Shown piece by piece: positions 1-7,648 of a stretch of 64,000 nucleotides of DNA. Position 1 is the first letter of the stretch; every line of letters begins with the position of its first letter. Source of the stretch: Prevotella sp902465605 (GTDB lineage: Bacteria; Bacteroidota; Bacteroidia; Bacteroidales; Bacteroidaceae); NCBI GenBank assembly GCA_902465605.1, contig CABQNT010000009.1, positions 54,956-118,955 of the forward strand, written 5' to 3'. Both the position numbers and the translations under genes were made by a program. Under the pieces are notes generated by a model. It saw only the letters and a program-made list of their open reading frames with translations, made no database searches and had not been told where the DNA came from.

Positions 1-1
1 C

Positions 2-841
2 AACATCACCAAATTGAAGCTGTTTGCCAGTCGTGCCGACCACAATGAGAGCCTCGATACCGAAGACTTGATTGCCTTTCCAGACGACGAGTTGGGTGAA
101 ATTGCCGAACGAATCATCAAGATATACAAGCGTCTTCAGAGCACCAGACAGGAACAGGACATTCTGAAAAGACAGCTTACTCAAAACATTGCGCACGAAT
201 TAAAAACGCCAGTGGCCAGTATTCAAGGCTATTTGGAAACCATCTTGGACAACCCTCACATCAATGAAGCAACGCGACAACAATTCTTGCAACACAGCTA
301 TGCACAAAGTCAACGGCTCACTTCCTTGCTACAAGACATCTCTACGCTGAACAGAATTGATGATGCTCCCGACTTGATGGAGTACTCACCCGTAAACATC
401 TCGAAGATGATTGAAAACATCTGCAAGGAAACGGAACTGCAAATGCAAAATCATCACATGGCTTTTGTCAACAACTTACCGAAAAACGTCATCATTCAAG
501 GCAATCAAAGTCTGCTGTACAGCGTATTCAGAAACTTGACAGACAATGCCATTACGTACGCTGGTGATGGGACAACCATCACCCTTGACGGAAAAGAAGA
601 TGAGCAAGAATGGAGGTTTACCTTCCGAGATAACGGCATAGGCGTATCAAATCAGCACCTGGCCAGACTGTTCGAACGATTCTATCGCGTAGACAAAGGC
701 AGAAGTAGGAAGCTCGGTGGCACAGGACTTGGATTGGCCATCGTCAAGAATGCCATTATGTTGCACGGAGGAAGCATACAAGTTCACAATGTAGAAACAG
801 GTGGACTCTGTTTCGAGTTCAATCTAAAAAAGAAGAAATGA
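2..841 (+). CDS. Sensor histidine kinase, 3' part (5' end outside window)
   Basis: This is the cytoplasmic half of a two-component sensor kinase of the PhoR/HisKA type. The reading frame is open from base 2, so the sensor and membrane part lie upstream of the window; the TTG at 14 is not a real start. After a HAMP-like helix (FPDDELGEIAERI) comes the H-box HELKTP, whose His is the phospho-acceptor. It is followed by the N-box (NLTDNAITYA), the G1 box (DNGIGVS), the F-box (FERFYRVD) and the G2 box (GGTGLGLAIVKN), all intact, so the ATPase looks functional. The stop overlaps the start of the GNAT gene (ATGA), implying translational coupling. The cognate response regulator is not in view and probably lies upstream. 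The family is certain; the signal is unknown. Confidence 0.93.
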   Translation, partial: NITKLKLFASRADHNESLDTEDLIAFPDDELGEIAERIIKIYKRLQSTRQEQDILKRQLTQNIAHELKTPVASIQGYLETILDNPHINEATRQQFLQHSYAQSQRLTSLLQDISTLNRIDDAPDLMEYSPVNISKMIENICKETELQMQNHHMAFVNNLPKNVIIQGNQSLLYSVFRNLTDNAITYAGDGTTITLDGKEDEQEWRFTFRDNGIGVSNQHLARLFERFYRVDKGRSRKLGGTGLGLAIVKNAIMLHGGSIQVHNVETGGLCFEFNLKKKK

Positions 842-1419
842 AGATAATACAAGCAAGCAAACACCAGGCCAGAGAGATAGCGAAGTTCATCATGCTGGCC
901 ATGAACTATGAATGTTGTCAGAATTTAGCGGGACCTCATCACACGTTAATCGATTTTGAAGACCTGCTCACGGAGCTTGTTGCGCTAGAAAAATCACAGT
1001 ACAGTTATACCAACACCTTGGTTGCATTGAACGATGAAGATGAGGTCATCGGCGTTTGCGTAAGCTATGACGGCTCCCAACTGCATGACCTTCGGCAGCC
1101 ATTCATTGACGCTTCACTCAAAAAATTCGATATAGACTACCAGAACCAGATTGATGAAGCCGATAATGATGAACTATACATCGACAGCTTGGCCGTCAAT
1201 CCCGACTATCGAAGACAAGGTATTGCGAAACGACTTATATTGGAATCGATTACAAAAGCCCAATCAATGGGTATTCACAAGATTGGTTTATTGGTAGACA
1301 AAGATAACCCTTTGGCCGAAAAACTGTACGTAGCGCAAGGATTCAGGTATGTCGGCGACACCACATGGGGTGGCCATCCCATGAAACACTTGCAATACTA
1401 TGCTACCTTTTTCTCGTAG
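838..1419 (+). CDS. GNAT family N-acetyltransferase
   Basis: A 193-residue GNAT-fold acetyltransferase that would transfer an acetyl group from acetyl-CoA to an amine. The acetyl-CoA loop (motif A) is clear near residue 120-140: LAVNPDYRRQGIAKRLI, the usual Q/RxxGxG/A pattern. It is followed by a motif B segment (LYVAQGFRYVG). The N-terminal third is long and Cys/His-containing, with no recognised substrate motif. The ATG overlaps the kinase stop by four bases, so the two are probably made from one transcript. The substrate cannot be read from sequence; no ribosomal-protein (RimI/RimJ) hallmark was seen. Confidence 0.88.
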   Translation: MKIIQASKHQAREIAKFIMLAMNYECCQNLAGPHHTLIDFEDLLTELVALEKSQYSYTNTLVALNDEDEVIGVCVSYDGSQLHDLRQPFIDASLKKFDIDYQNQIDEADNDELYIDSLAVNPDYRRQGIAKRLILESITKAQSMGIHKIGLLVDKDNPLAEKLYVAQGFRYVGDTTWGGHPMKHLQYYATFFS

Positions 1420-1736
1420 GATAGGACAGCGTATTCACCGCAGCAGGCTTGTCATCCAGCAAGGTTTCGATATTCGCATTCATGTAAGTGGCATTGCGTC
1501 CGTTGTAATAATCAACGGTGGCACAACCATTTTCGTCAGTCATTAATCGCGGATTCCAATACAACGCCTGCGGCGATTATCTTTCATCGTGTCTTCAAAT
1601 CCGCTCTTAGGATACAGCGGAGGTTAACAAACGCAGTAACATTGGCGAGGTACTGCTCAAAAACAGAACCTGTCTGTGCCATCACCGATACCATTATCAG
1701 TAATAACACAGACAGGACTGCCGTACGTTTGTTCAC
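1403..1736 (-). pseudogene. Remnant of a secreted protein gene, internally deleted and frameshifted
   Basis: On the minus strand, a GTG at 1736 opens a signal-peptide-like sequence (NKRTAVLSVLLLIMVSVMAQT) that runs on for about 30 residues and stops. A second frame then reads PLYPKSGFEDTMKDNRRR, and a third reads LYWNPRLMTDENGCATVDYY to a TAG at 1403. The last part resembles the C-terminal region of large Bacteroidetes secreted proteins with an alpha-2-macroglobulin/TonB-plug-like architecture (typically LYWNP...TDxxGxAT). Head and tail are therefore joined with most of the gene missing and at least two frame changes. It lies tail to tail with the GNAT gene and slightly overlaps its 3' end. 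The family assignment is tentative; the decay is directly visible. Confidence 0.6.
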
Positions 1737-1799
1737 TATTATTTCATGTCTCAATCAGGCCAACCGTACCATTTTGTAAAGCGTTGTTCAGTGAGATCG

Positions 1800-3149
1800 T
1801 TAGGGCATAGGTATGATGAACGAACGGATGAGCCAGTAACTCAAGATGCCAGCAAGGTAACCAACGAAGGCCAACCAGCTGACATGCTTCATATACCAAC
1901 CGAAGGTAATCTTCTCCAGGCCCATCACAACCACGCCGGCCGCACTGCCCACGATGAGGATAGACCCACCAACACCGGCACAGTAAGCCAGTAACTGCCA
2001 GAAAATTCCATCAATAGCCATATCGCCCACAGCCTCCAAGGGGTACATGCCCATGCATCCTGCCACCAAGGGAACATTGTCTACGATGCTCGAAATCACA
2101 CCTATCACACCTGTCACCACATAGTGGTTGCCGTTAGACACGTCGTTGAGCCATACGCCCAGGCCACCCAGCACGCCAATCTCTTCCAAACAAGCCACTG
2201 CCATGAGGATACCAAGGAAGAACAGGATGGTAGACATGTCGATGTTAGACAGCAGTTTGCTCACGCGCTTGCCCATTCCATCTTTCTTATGATCCAACCC
2301 ACGGTAGAACACCTCGGTGACTGTCCAAAGCACACCCAGCACCAACAGGATGCCAACAAACGGCGGCAGGTGCGTCAAGCTCTTGAAAATCGGCACAAAC
2401 ATCAAGCCGCCAACACCGACTATGAATATCACTTTGCGCTGCCGCTCAGTAAAGTCAAGCACATGATAGTCGGACTTCATGTTGACTTCCGCCATCTCCA
2501 ACTCGCCTTTCAATGAATATTGCATGATAAAAGCCGGAACAACCATGGCCACAACCGATGGCAGGAAGATTTCTTCCATCACGCCCAAAGCCGTGATAAC
2601 ACCCTTGTTCCAAAGCATGATGGTCGTCACATCGCCGATAGGCGAGAACGCTCCACCGGCATTAGCCGAGATGATGACCAAAGAAGCATATATCAGACGG
2701 TCTTCGTGACTATGTACCAACTTGCGTAAAATCATAATCATCACGATGCTAGTTGTCAGGTTGTCCAAGATGGCAGAGAGGAAGAAAGTCATAAAAGCAA
2801 TACGCCACAGCAAGGTTCTCTTACTCTTTGTCTTCATGACATCGCGCACGAAGTTGAATCCACCATTCTGGTCAACCACCTCAACGATGGTCATGGCGCC
2901 CATCAAGAAGAACAAGGTGGTAGACGTACTACCCAAATGTTTTTCAATGACATGACTCACCTGGTTAATCAAGTCTTGCCCTGCAAACCCTGGCATATAC
3001 GCATTTGGATCGAGCATGAACAGCGTCCAACAGAACACGAACATCAATAAGGCAACAGCGGCCTTATTCACCTTGGTAACACTCTCAATGGCTATACATA
3101 GATAACCAATGATGAAAACGACAACAATCGCTAACGTTAAAGATGTCAT
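1800..3149 (-). CDS. nhaD: NhaD-type Na+/H+ antiporter
   Basis: A 449-residue inner-membrane protein of the ion transporter (IT) superfamily, NhaD branch, exchanging cytoplasmic Na+ (or Li+) for protons. Hydrophobic helices run along the whole length, about 11-13 in number. Conserved polar stretches typical of NhaD are visible inside the membrane part: FFLSAILDNLTTSIVMIMIL (about residue 120-140), SANAGGAFSPIGDVTTIMLW (about 160-180) and a second SIVDNVPLVAGCMGM (about 355-370). The two DN-containing re-entrant segments are the family's ion-binding signature. The length matches the family. It is monocistronic, with its own TATCTTTG promoter about 100 bp upstream. Confidence 0.9.
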   Translation of the reverse strand: MTSLTLAIVVVFIIGYLCIAIESVTKVNKAAVALLMFVFCWTLFMLDPNAYMPGFAGQDLINQVSHVIEKHLGSTSTTLFFLMGAMTIVEVVDQNGGFNFVRDVMKTKSKRTLLWRIAFMTFFLSAILDNLTTSIVMIMILRKLVHSHEDRLIYASLVIISANAGGAFSPIGDVTTIMLWNKGVITALGVMEEIFLPSVVAMVVPAFIMQYSLKGELEMAEVNMKSDYHVLDFTERQRKVIFIVGVGGLMFVPIFKSLTHLPPFVGILLVLGVLWTVTEVFYRGLDHKKDGMGKRVSKLLSNIDMSTILFFLGILMAVACLEEIGVLGGLGVWLNDVSNGNHYVVTGVIGVISSIVDNVPLVAGCMGMYPLEAVGDMAIDGIFWQLLAYCAGVGGSILIVGSAAGVVVMGLEKITFGWYMKHVSWLAFVGYLAGILSYWLIRSFIIPMP

Positions 3150-3245
3150 AAAATTTATATCTAATTATTTTTCGTTAAGTTCAGCTGAAATCATGCTACA
3201 GAGTGCTGAAAAGTGTCTTTGATAGCCTTGGCTGAAAAATCTTTG

Positions 3246-3253
3246 CAAAGATA
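3246..3253 (-). promoter_or_regulatory. Bacteroidetes-type -7 box for nhaD
   Basis: On the minus strand the box reads TATCTTTG, an exact match to the Bacteroidetes sigma-ABfr -7 consensus TAnnTTTG. A TTTG lies about 20 bases upstream in the T-rich tract near 3275, as expected for the -33 element. The implied 5' leader of nhaD is about 90 nt. Confidence 0.6.
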
Positions 3254-3406
3254 GTTGTTGCCTACTGAATAACCAAAAAAAAACACATCTTTATTATTAT
3301 TAACACCCTCTTTATGTTGTAACACCCTTCTAATGGCATATCACAACCTCAACATAGAACTACGAACTCGTCGTCGGCCAGAAAAACAAGCCAAAAATAC
3401 TGATTT

Positions 3407-3494
3407 CCAAAAGCAATGAGATTGGCCTCTAAAGTCATTGAGTTTGACCTCCAAACTCATTGACATTGGCCCCCAAACTCATTGAGATTGGTTT
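3407..3494. repeat. Four tandem copies of a 22-bp repeat
   Basis: Four head-to-tail 22-bp units fill 3407-3428, 3429-3450, 3451-3472 and 3473-3494, with approximate consensus CCAAACTCATTGAGATTGGCCT. The copies differ at several positions but keep exact phase. The same unit recurs as three copies at 24588-24653, and its CCAAAAGCAATG core appears in other intergenic regions of this window. The rest of 3254-3406 and 3495-3639 shows no gene. Confidence 0.85.
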
Positions 3495-3625
3495 TGATGG
3501 AAATAAGGGATGTGTTGTTTGTTTTTACATGACACATTTCAGTCACATGGCTCAAAATAATTGATGATTCCAAAATTAGATAATAAAAAGAATGGCATTC
3601 AGCCGCTTATTCTTACTTTTTTCAC

Positions 3626-3633
3626 TAACTTTG
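3626..3633 (+). promoter_or_regulatory. -7 box placing the start site at or next to the ATG
   Basis: TAACTTTG matches the TAnnTTTG -7 consensus and ends only six bases before the ATG at 3640. With the usual spacing to the transcription start, the mRNA would begin at or within a base or two of the initiation codon, giving a leaderless message. No clear -33 TTTG is seen at the expected position, so this is a moderate call. Confidence 0.45.
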
Positions 3634-3639
3634 CAAGGT

Positions 3640-4239
3640 ATGGATACACAAATCAACAGCGAAGCGCAATGGAGCGAAAACATCATCATCGTGGATGCAG
3701 ACTATGTTGACAGTGTGGCTTTCGACCTCATCGTCAACTTCGAGCGGATGATTGGACGACGTATTCCCGCTGCTGACCTGCCCAGGTGGTTAGACTGCGT
3801 GGCGCTTGACGGCGGCATCAGGGAGGGTGAACACCAAACTCAGGTGGTGCTGATCCATCGAAAAGACAGAAAAGGCATGGAGAATTTCATGCCATCTGAT
3901 TATGAAAGTGACCTGAACGGGAAGGCTTTCAAAGACCACTTAGGTGAATTCATGCTCAGTTCGCTGCCCATCGAGGAGATTGTTGACGAGACCGACTTCC
4001 TGATGGAGATTGTGCAAGCAGCATGCGAACAGCCTAACGTGAAGCGGGTGATGATCGTTCCAAACTTCGAGAAAGATGGTCTGTACGACCGTATGCGCCA
4101 TGTACTGCAACAGGTAGACGACGACAAGCGCATCACGGTGTTTGCCATGCAGCCCTTATCAGGAGGCAACTTCAGGCAAGAGATATTGGGCTACTCGCTG
4201 ATGAACGCCTTGGGTATCAAGAGTGAAGAAATAAAATAA
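3640..4239 (+). CDS. Conserved Bacteroidales protein (DUF6621-like)
   Basis: A soluble protein of 199 residues when started at the ATG at 3640 (MDTQINSE). The longer frame from 3592 adds 16 hydrophobic residues encoded by the promoter region and is not favoured. It begins IIIVDADYVDSVAFDL and carries a central VALDGGIREGEHQTQVVLIH stretch and a conserved-looking C-terminal MQPLSGGNFRQEILGYSLMNALGI. It resembles a small Bacteroidales-specific family annotated DUF6621; no catalytic motif is evident. It precedes the polyamine dehydrogenase gene by 90 bp and may be transcribed with it. Function unknown. Confidence 0.75.
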   Translation: MDTQINSEAQWSENIIIVDADYVDSVAFDLIVNFERMIGRRIPAADLPRWLDCVALDGGIREGEHQTQVVLIHRKDRKGMENFMPSDYESDLNGKAFKDHLGEFMLSSLPIEEIVDETDFLMEIVQAACEQPNVKRVMIVPNFEKDGLYDRMRHVLQQVDDDKRITVFAMQPLSGGNFRQEILGYSLMNALGIKSEEIK

Positions 4240-4328
4240 CGTATAACAAACCAACAGAAAGTGCCGCTAAAAGCGTACCCTGCGAGGCACTCTCCTCCAC
4301 ATGCTGGGGGTGACGGGGAATCTTTATC

Positions 4329-5546
4329 ATGTCAAAAGTTTTAATGATTGGCGCCGGTGGCGTAGCAACAGTTGCCGCATTTAAGATTGCACAAAACCCA
4401 GAGGTTTTCACTGACTTCATGATAGCAAGCCGGCGAAAGGAAAAATGTGATGAGATTGTGAAAGCGATTGGTAAGCCCAACATCAAAACAGCTCAGGTAG
4501 ATGCTGACGATGTGGAACAACTCAAATCGCTGATGAACGATTATCAACCCGAATTGGTCATTAACTTGGCTTTGCCCTACCAAGACCTCACCATCATGGA
4601 GGCTTGTCTGGCCTGTGGATGCAACTATTTGGACACGGCCAACTATGAACCCAGAGACGAAGCGCACTTTGAATATTCATGGCAATGGGCATACAAAGAA
4701 AAGTTTGAGCAGGCTGGGCTTACGGCCATCCTTGGTTGCGGTTTCGATCCAGGCGTGAGTGGTATTTTCACCGCCTACGCAGCCAAACATTATTTCGACG
4801 AGATACATTATTTGGATATCGTGGATTGTAATGCGGGCAATCACCATAAGGCATTTGCCACAAACTTCAATCCAGAAATCAACATTCGAGAGATTACGCA
4901 GAAGGGTCTTTATTATAAAGACGGCAAATGGATAGAAACCGAACCGTTGGAGATTCATAAACCCATTACTTACCCAAACATCGGGCCGCGCGAGAGCTAC
5001 CTGATGCACCACGAAGAGCTGGAAAGTTTGGTGAAAAACTATCCTACCATCAAGCAGGCTCGCTTTTGGATGACTTTCGGAGAGCAATACCTTAACTATC
5101 TGGATGTCATTCAAAACTTGGGAATGTCGCGCATTGACGAGATAGAATACGAAGCCGAATTGGCTGATGGTTCGGGCAAAAAGGTGAAGGTGAACATTGT
5201 TCCACTGCAATTCTTGAAAGCCGTTTTGCCCAATCCACAAGACCTTGGCGAGAACTATGACGGTGAGACCAGCATCGGATGCCGCATTCGTGGCATAAAA
5301 GATGGCAAAGAACTTTCCTATTACGTTTACAACAACTGCAAGCATCAGGATGCCTACAAGGAAACAGGCATGCAGGGCGTGAGCTACACCACGGGCGTTC
5401 CAGCCATGATTGGCGCCATGATGTTTCTGAAAGGTCTTTGGAAGAAACCCGGCGTTTGGAATGTAGAAGACTTCGATCCAGATCCATTCATGGAACAACT
5501 CAACAAGCAAGGCTTGCCTTGGCACGAAGTGTTTGGAGAGGAATGA
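4329..5546 (+). CDS. Carboxynorspermidine/carboxyspermidine dehydrogenase (saccharopine dehydrogenase family)
   Basis: A 405-residue NAD(P)-dependent oxidoreductase. The N-terminal Rossmann motif is visible at residues 5-12 (MIGAGGVATVAAFKI). Next comes the ELVINLALPYQDLTIMEACL segment and a GCGFDPGVSGIFTAY motif near residue 140, typical of the carboxynorspermidine synthase branch of the saccharopine dehydrogenase family. These enzymes reductively condense aspartate semialdehyde with a diamine to make carboxy(nor)spermidine, the alternative spermidine pathway common in Bacteroidetes. The decarboxylase partner (NspC type) is not in the window; asd, which makes the semialdehyde, lies far away at 23.5 kb. 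Family certain, exact polyamine inferred. Confidence 0.85.
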   Translation: MSKVLMIGAGGVATVAAFKIAQNPEVFTDFMIASRRKEKCDEIVKAIGKPNIKTAQVDADDVEQLKSLMNDYQPELVINLALPYQDLTIMEACLACGCNYLDTANYEPRDEAHFEYSWQWAYKEKFEQAGLTAILGCGFDPGVSGIFTAYAAKHYFDEIHYLDIVDCNAGNHHKAFATNFNPEINIREITQKGLYYKDGKWIETEPLEIHKPITYPNIGPRESYLMHHEELESLVKNYPTIKQARFWMTFGEQYLNYLDVIQNLGMSRIDEIEYEAELADGSGKKVKVNIVPLQFLKAVLPNPQDLGENYDGETSIGCRIRGIKDGKELSYYVYNNCKHQDAYKETGMQGVSYTTGVPAMIGAMMFLKGLWKKPGVWNVEDFDPDPFMEQLNKQGLPWHEVFGEE

Positions 5547-5549
5547 AAA

Positions 5550-5590
5550 GAGGCCTCTCCCCCTGCCCCTCCCCGAAAGGGAGGGGAGTA
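5550..5590 (-). repeat. REP-like G-rich hairpin element, copy 1
   Basis: Read on the minus strand this is CTCCCCTCCCTTTCGGGGAG followed by GGGCAGGGGGAGAGGCCTC. It is the same ~40-bp element as at 24753-24791 and, more diverged, at 5713-5750. The CCCTCCC/GGGAGGG arms form a strong hairpin, which could also terminate transcription of the dehydrogenase gene just upstream. It starts about 4 bp after that stop codon. Copies 1 and 2 face each other across 120 bp before recA. Confidence 0.8.
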
Positions 5591-5712
5591 ATTAGACTTT
5601 TTGCTGAAAGCATCATTGCTTACCAATAAAGATAAACAATAAATGACAGTTCATTTAATCAACAGTGAGAAATAACATTACTAAACAACAATAATAAAAA
5701 AGAAGCTATCTT

Positions 5713-5750
5713 CGCCCAACCCCTTTGGGGAGGGGACGGGGATGAGGCTT
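5713..5750 (+). repeat. REP-like G-rich hairpin element, copy 2
   Basis: It reads CGCCCAACCCCTTTGGGGAG then GGGACGGGGATGAGGCTT, a diverged copy of the 5550-5590 element in the opposite orientation, ending ten bases before the recA ATG. The pair makes a divergent doublet like BIMEs in enterobacteria. Its position means the recA leader would contain a stable CCCCTTTGGGG hairpin right before the ribosome-binding region. Confidence 0.7.
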
Positions 5751-5760
5751 CCATTTATTT

Positions 5761-6786
5761 ATGGCAAAAGAACAAACAAACAATCCTACATCCGGCGAGG
5801 GAAAATTGAAAGCCCTACAAGCTGCGATGGCTAAAATAGAAAAAGACTTTGGTAAAGGCGCCATCATGCGCATGGGCGACGAACAGATAGCCGATGTGGA
5901 AGTAATTTCCACGGGCAGCATTGCCCTAGACGTGGCATTGGGCGTCGGTGGATATCCACGAGGAAGGATCATTGAGATATTCGGACCAGAGTCGTCGGGT
6001 AAAACAACGTTGGCCATCCACGCCATTGCCGAAGCACAAAAAGCTGGCGGCATTGCTGCTTTCATCGATGCCGAACACGCTTTCGACCGTTTTTATGCGG
6101 CTAAGTTAGGCGTGGATGTCGACAATCTGTGGATTTCACAACCCGACAATGGAGAACAAGCGTTGGAAATAGCCGACCAACTCATCCGCTCGTCGGCCAT
6201 AGACATTTTGGTTGTCGACTCAGTGGCTGCACTGACTCCCAAGAAAGAAATAGAAGGTGACATGGGCGATAGCAATGTTGGCCTGCAAGCCCGACTGATG
6301 AGTCAGGCTTTGCGAAAACTAACTTCCACCATCAGCAAAACCAATACCACGTGCATCTTCATCAACCAACTGCGCGAAAAGATAGGCGTGCTGTTCGGAA
6401 GTCCCGAAACAACGACTGGTGGTAATGCGCTGAAGTTTTACGCTTCGGTGCGTCTTGACATCCGCAAGAAATCGAGTGTGAAGGATGGCGACGAGGTTCT
6501 TGGAAACCAGGTTCGCGTGAAAGTGGTTAAAAACAAGGTGGCACCTCCCTTCCGCAAGGCTGAATTTGAAATAACCTTCGGCGAAGGTATATCAAAGATT
6601 GGGGAGATAGTTGACCTTGGTGTTGAATATAACATCATCAAGAAAAGCGGTTCGTGGTATTCGTATCAAGATTCTAAATTGGCACAGGGACGCGATGCGA
6701 CCAAAACCTTACTCAAAGATAATCCTGAACTGTGCGAAGAGTTGGAAGTAAAAATCAAGCAGGCCATCGCTGATAAGATGGAATAA
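5761..6786 (+). CDS. recA: RecA recombinase
   Basis: The 341-residue RecA ATPase forms filaments on single-stranded DNA for homologous recombination and SOS induction. The Walker A motif GPESSGKT is at residues 75-82, Walker B is ILVVDSVAAL near 150, the L1 loop region (EGDMGDSNVGLQARLMSQAL) is near 165-185, and the L2 region contains INQLREKIGVLFGSPETTTGGNALKFY. The length matches Bacteroidetes RecA. One detail differs from the textbook sequence: IDAEHAFD where many RecAs have IDAEHALD, as in other Bacteroidetes. No SOS box was recognised upstream; the leader contains a REP-like hairpin. Confidence 0.98.
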   Translation: MAKEQTNNPTSGEGKLKALQAAMAKIEKDFGKGAIMRMGDEQIADVEVISTGSIALDVALGVGGYPRGRIIEIFGPESSGKTTLAIHAIAEAQKAGGIAAFIDAEHAFDRFYAAKLGVDVDNLWISQPDNGEQALEIADQLIRSSAIDILVVDSVAALTPKKEIEGDMGDSNVGLQARLMSQALRKLTSTISKTNTTCIFINQLREKIGVLFGSPETTTGGNALKFYASVRLDIRKKSSVKDGDEVLGNQVRVKVVKNKVAPPFRKAEFEITFGEGISKIGEIVDLGVEYNIIKKSGSWYSYQDSKLAQGRDATKTLLKDNPELCEELEVKIKQAIADKME

Positions 6787-6839
6787 AAAAACATAATAAA
6801 AAAAGATGATACATTCATCCTTAAATAATAAACATTTTC

Positions 6840-6847
6840 TATCTTTG
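6840..6847 (+). promoter_or_regulatory. -7 box for the small OM barrel gene
   Basis: TATCTTTG, an exact TAnnTTTG match, 115 bp before the ATG at 6962. The implied leader is about 105 nt, and no stem-loop stands out in it. Confidence 0.55.
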
Positions 6848-6961
6848 TAACAACATATTCTTAACCCATAAGTCAAGGCTGGTGGTACCGGTCAAAGTTG
6901 GTTCTCACTAAGCATCAATGACTAAGGAATAGGATACATTATTCATTTAATCATCGTAATT

Positions 6962-7480
6962 ATGAGGAAATTATTTTTAACAGCAGTCATCGCATTGCTT
7001 AGTATTGGTGCTTATGCGCAAAAGGGACAAACCTATTTAGGGGGACAACTGGCGTATCCAACAGAGATCGAATCGTTAGGTATTGGTGTAAAGGGTGGCT
7101 ATGGAATTACTGACGCTATCCGCGCACAGGCAACATTCGACTACTTCCTAAAAAAGAACAACGTTTCTTGGTGGGATCTCAATCTGGATGTACATTATCT
7201 CTTCCCACTTGGAAACAATATCAAGGTATACCCTCTGGCAGGACTTACCTATCTACGCGGTTCTGTTGATGGCTTCACTCAAACAGTCAACACGCCAGAT
7301 GGTACTGTCACAGTAGGAAGTAACGAATCATACAGTGACGGCAACCTTGGTCTTAACCTTGGTGGTGGTTTCCAATATGACCTCACAGACAAGCTTGTCC
7401 TGAATGCAGAGGTTAAATTCCAGATTATTAAAAACACCAACCAAGGCGTCATCTCTGCTGGTCTTGCCTACAAATTCTGA
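6962..7480 (+). CDS. Small outer-membrane beta-barrel protein
   Basis: A 172-residue precursor with a signal peptide (MRKLFLTAVIALLSIGAYAQ, cleavage after about residue 20). The mature part is made of alternating polar and hydrophobic strands: YLGGQLAYP, IGVKGGYGITD, LNLDVHYLFPL, KVYPLAGLTYLRG, LGLNLGGGFQYDL, LVLNAEVKFQI and a C-terminal AGLAYKF. The last residue is Phe, the usual barrel-insertion signal. This fits an eight-stranded OmpX/OmpW/opacity-type porin-like barrel in the outer membrane. Substrate or role unknown. It is flanked by its own promoter and a terminator, so it is monocistronic. Confidence 0.85.
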   Translation: MRKLFLTAVIALLSIGAYAQKGQTYLGGQLAYPTEIESLGIGVKGGYGITDAIRAQATFDYFLKKNNVSWWDLNLDVHYLFPLGNNIKVYPLAGLTYLRGSVDGFTQTVNTPDGTVTVGSNESYSDGNLGLNLGGGFQYDLTDKLVLNAEVKFQIIKNTNQGVISAGLAYKF

Positions 7481-7550
7481 TAAGACCGAGCTGCATAACC
7501 TTGTCGTGATACGAACAGCCTTAGCTGGCTGAAGTTATTTCATATCATTC

Positions 7551-7590
7551 AACCATATCATCCCGTCATGAGGCGGAATGATATGGTTTT
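7551..7590 (+). terminator. Rho-independent terminator after the OM barrel gene
   Basis: The inverted repeat AACCATATCAT ... ATGATATGGTT, with CCG/CGG continuing the stem and a short TCATGA loop, is followed by a T-rich run (TTTTCTTATTT). It lies 70 bp after the stop. Confidence 0.8.
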
Positions 7591-7648
7591 CTTATTTATC
7601 ATTCTCTTGACATACAACTGAATTTCCATCCATCAAACCTGTCTGCTG

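Noticed and set aside
3407..3494. 22-bp units as a short CRISPR
   Set aside because: Units are directly adjacent with no spacers.
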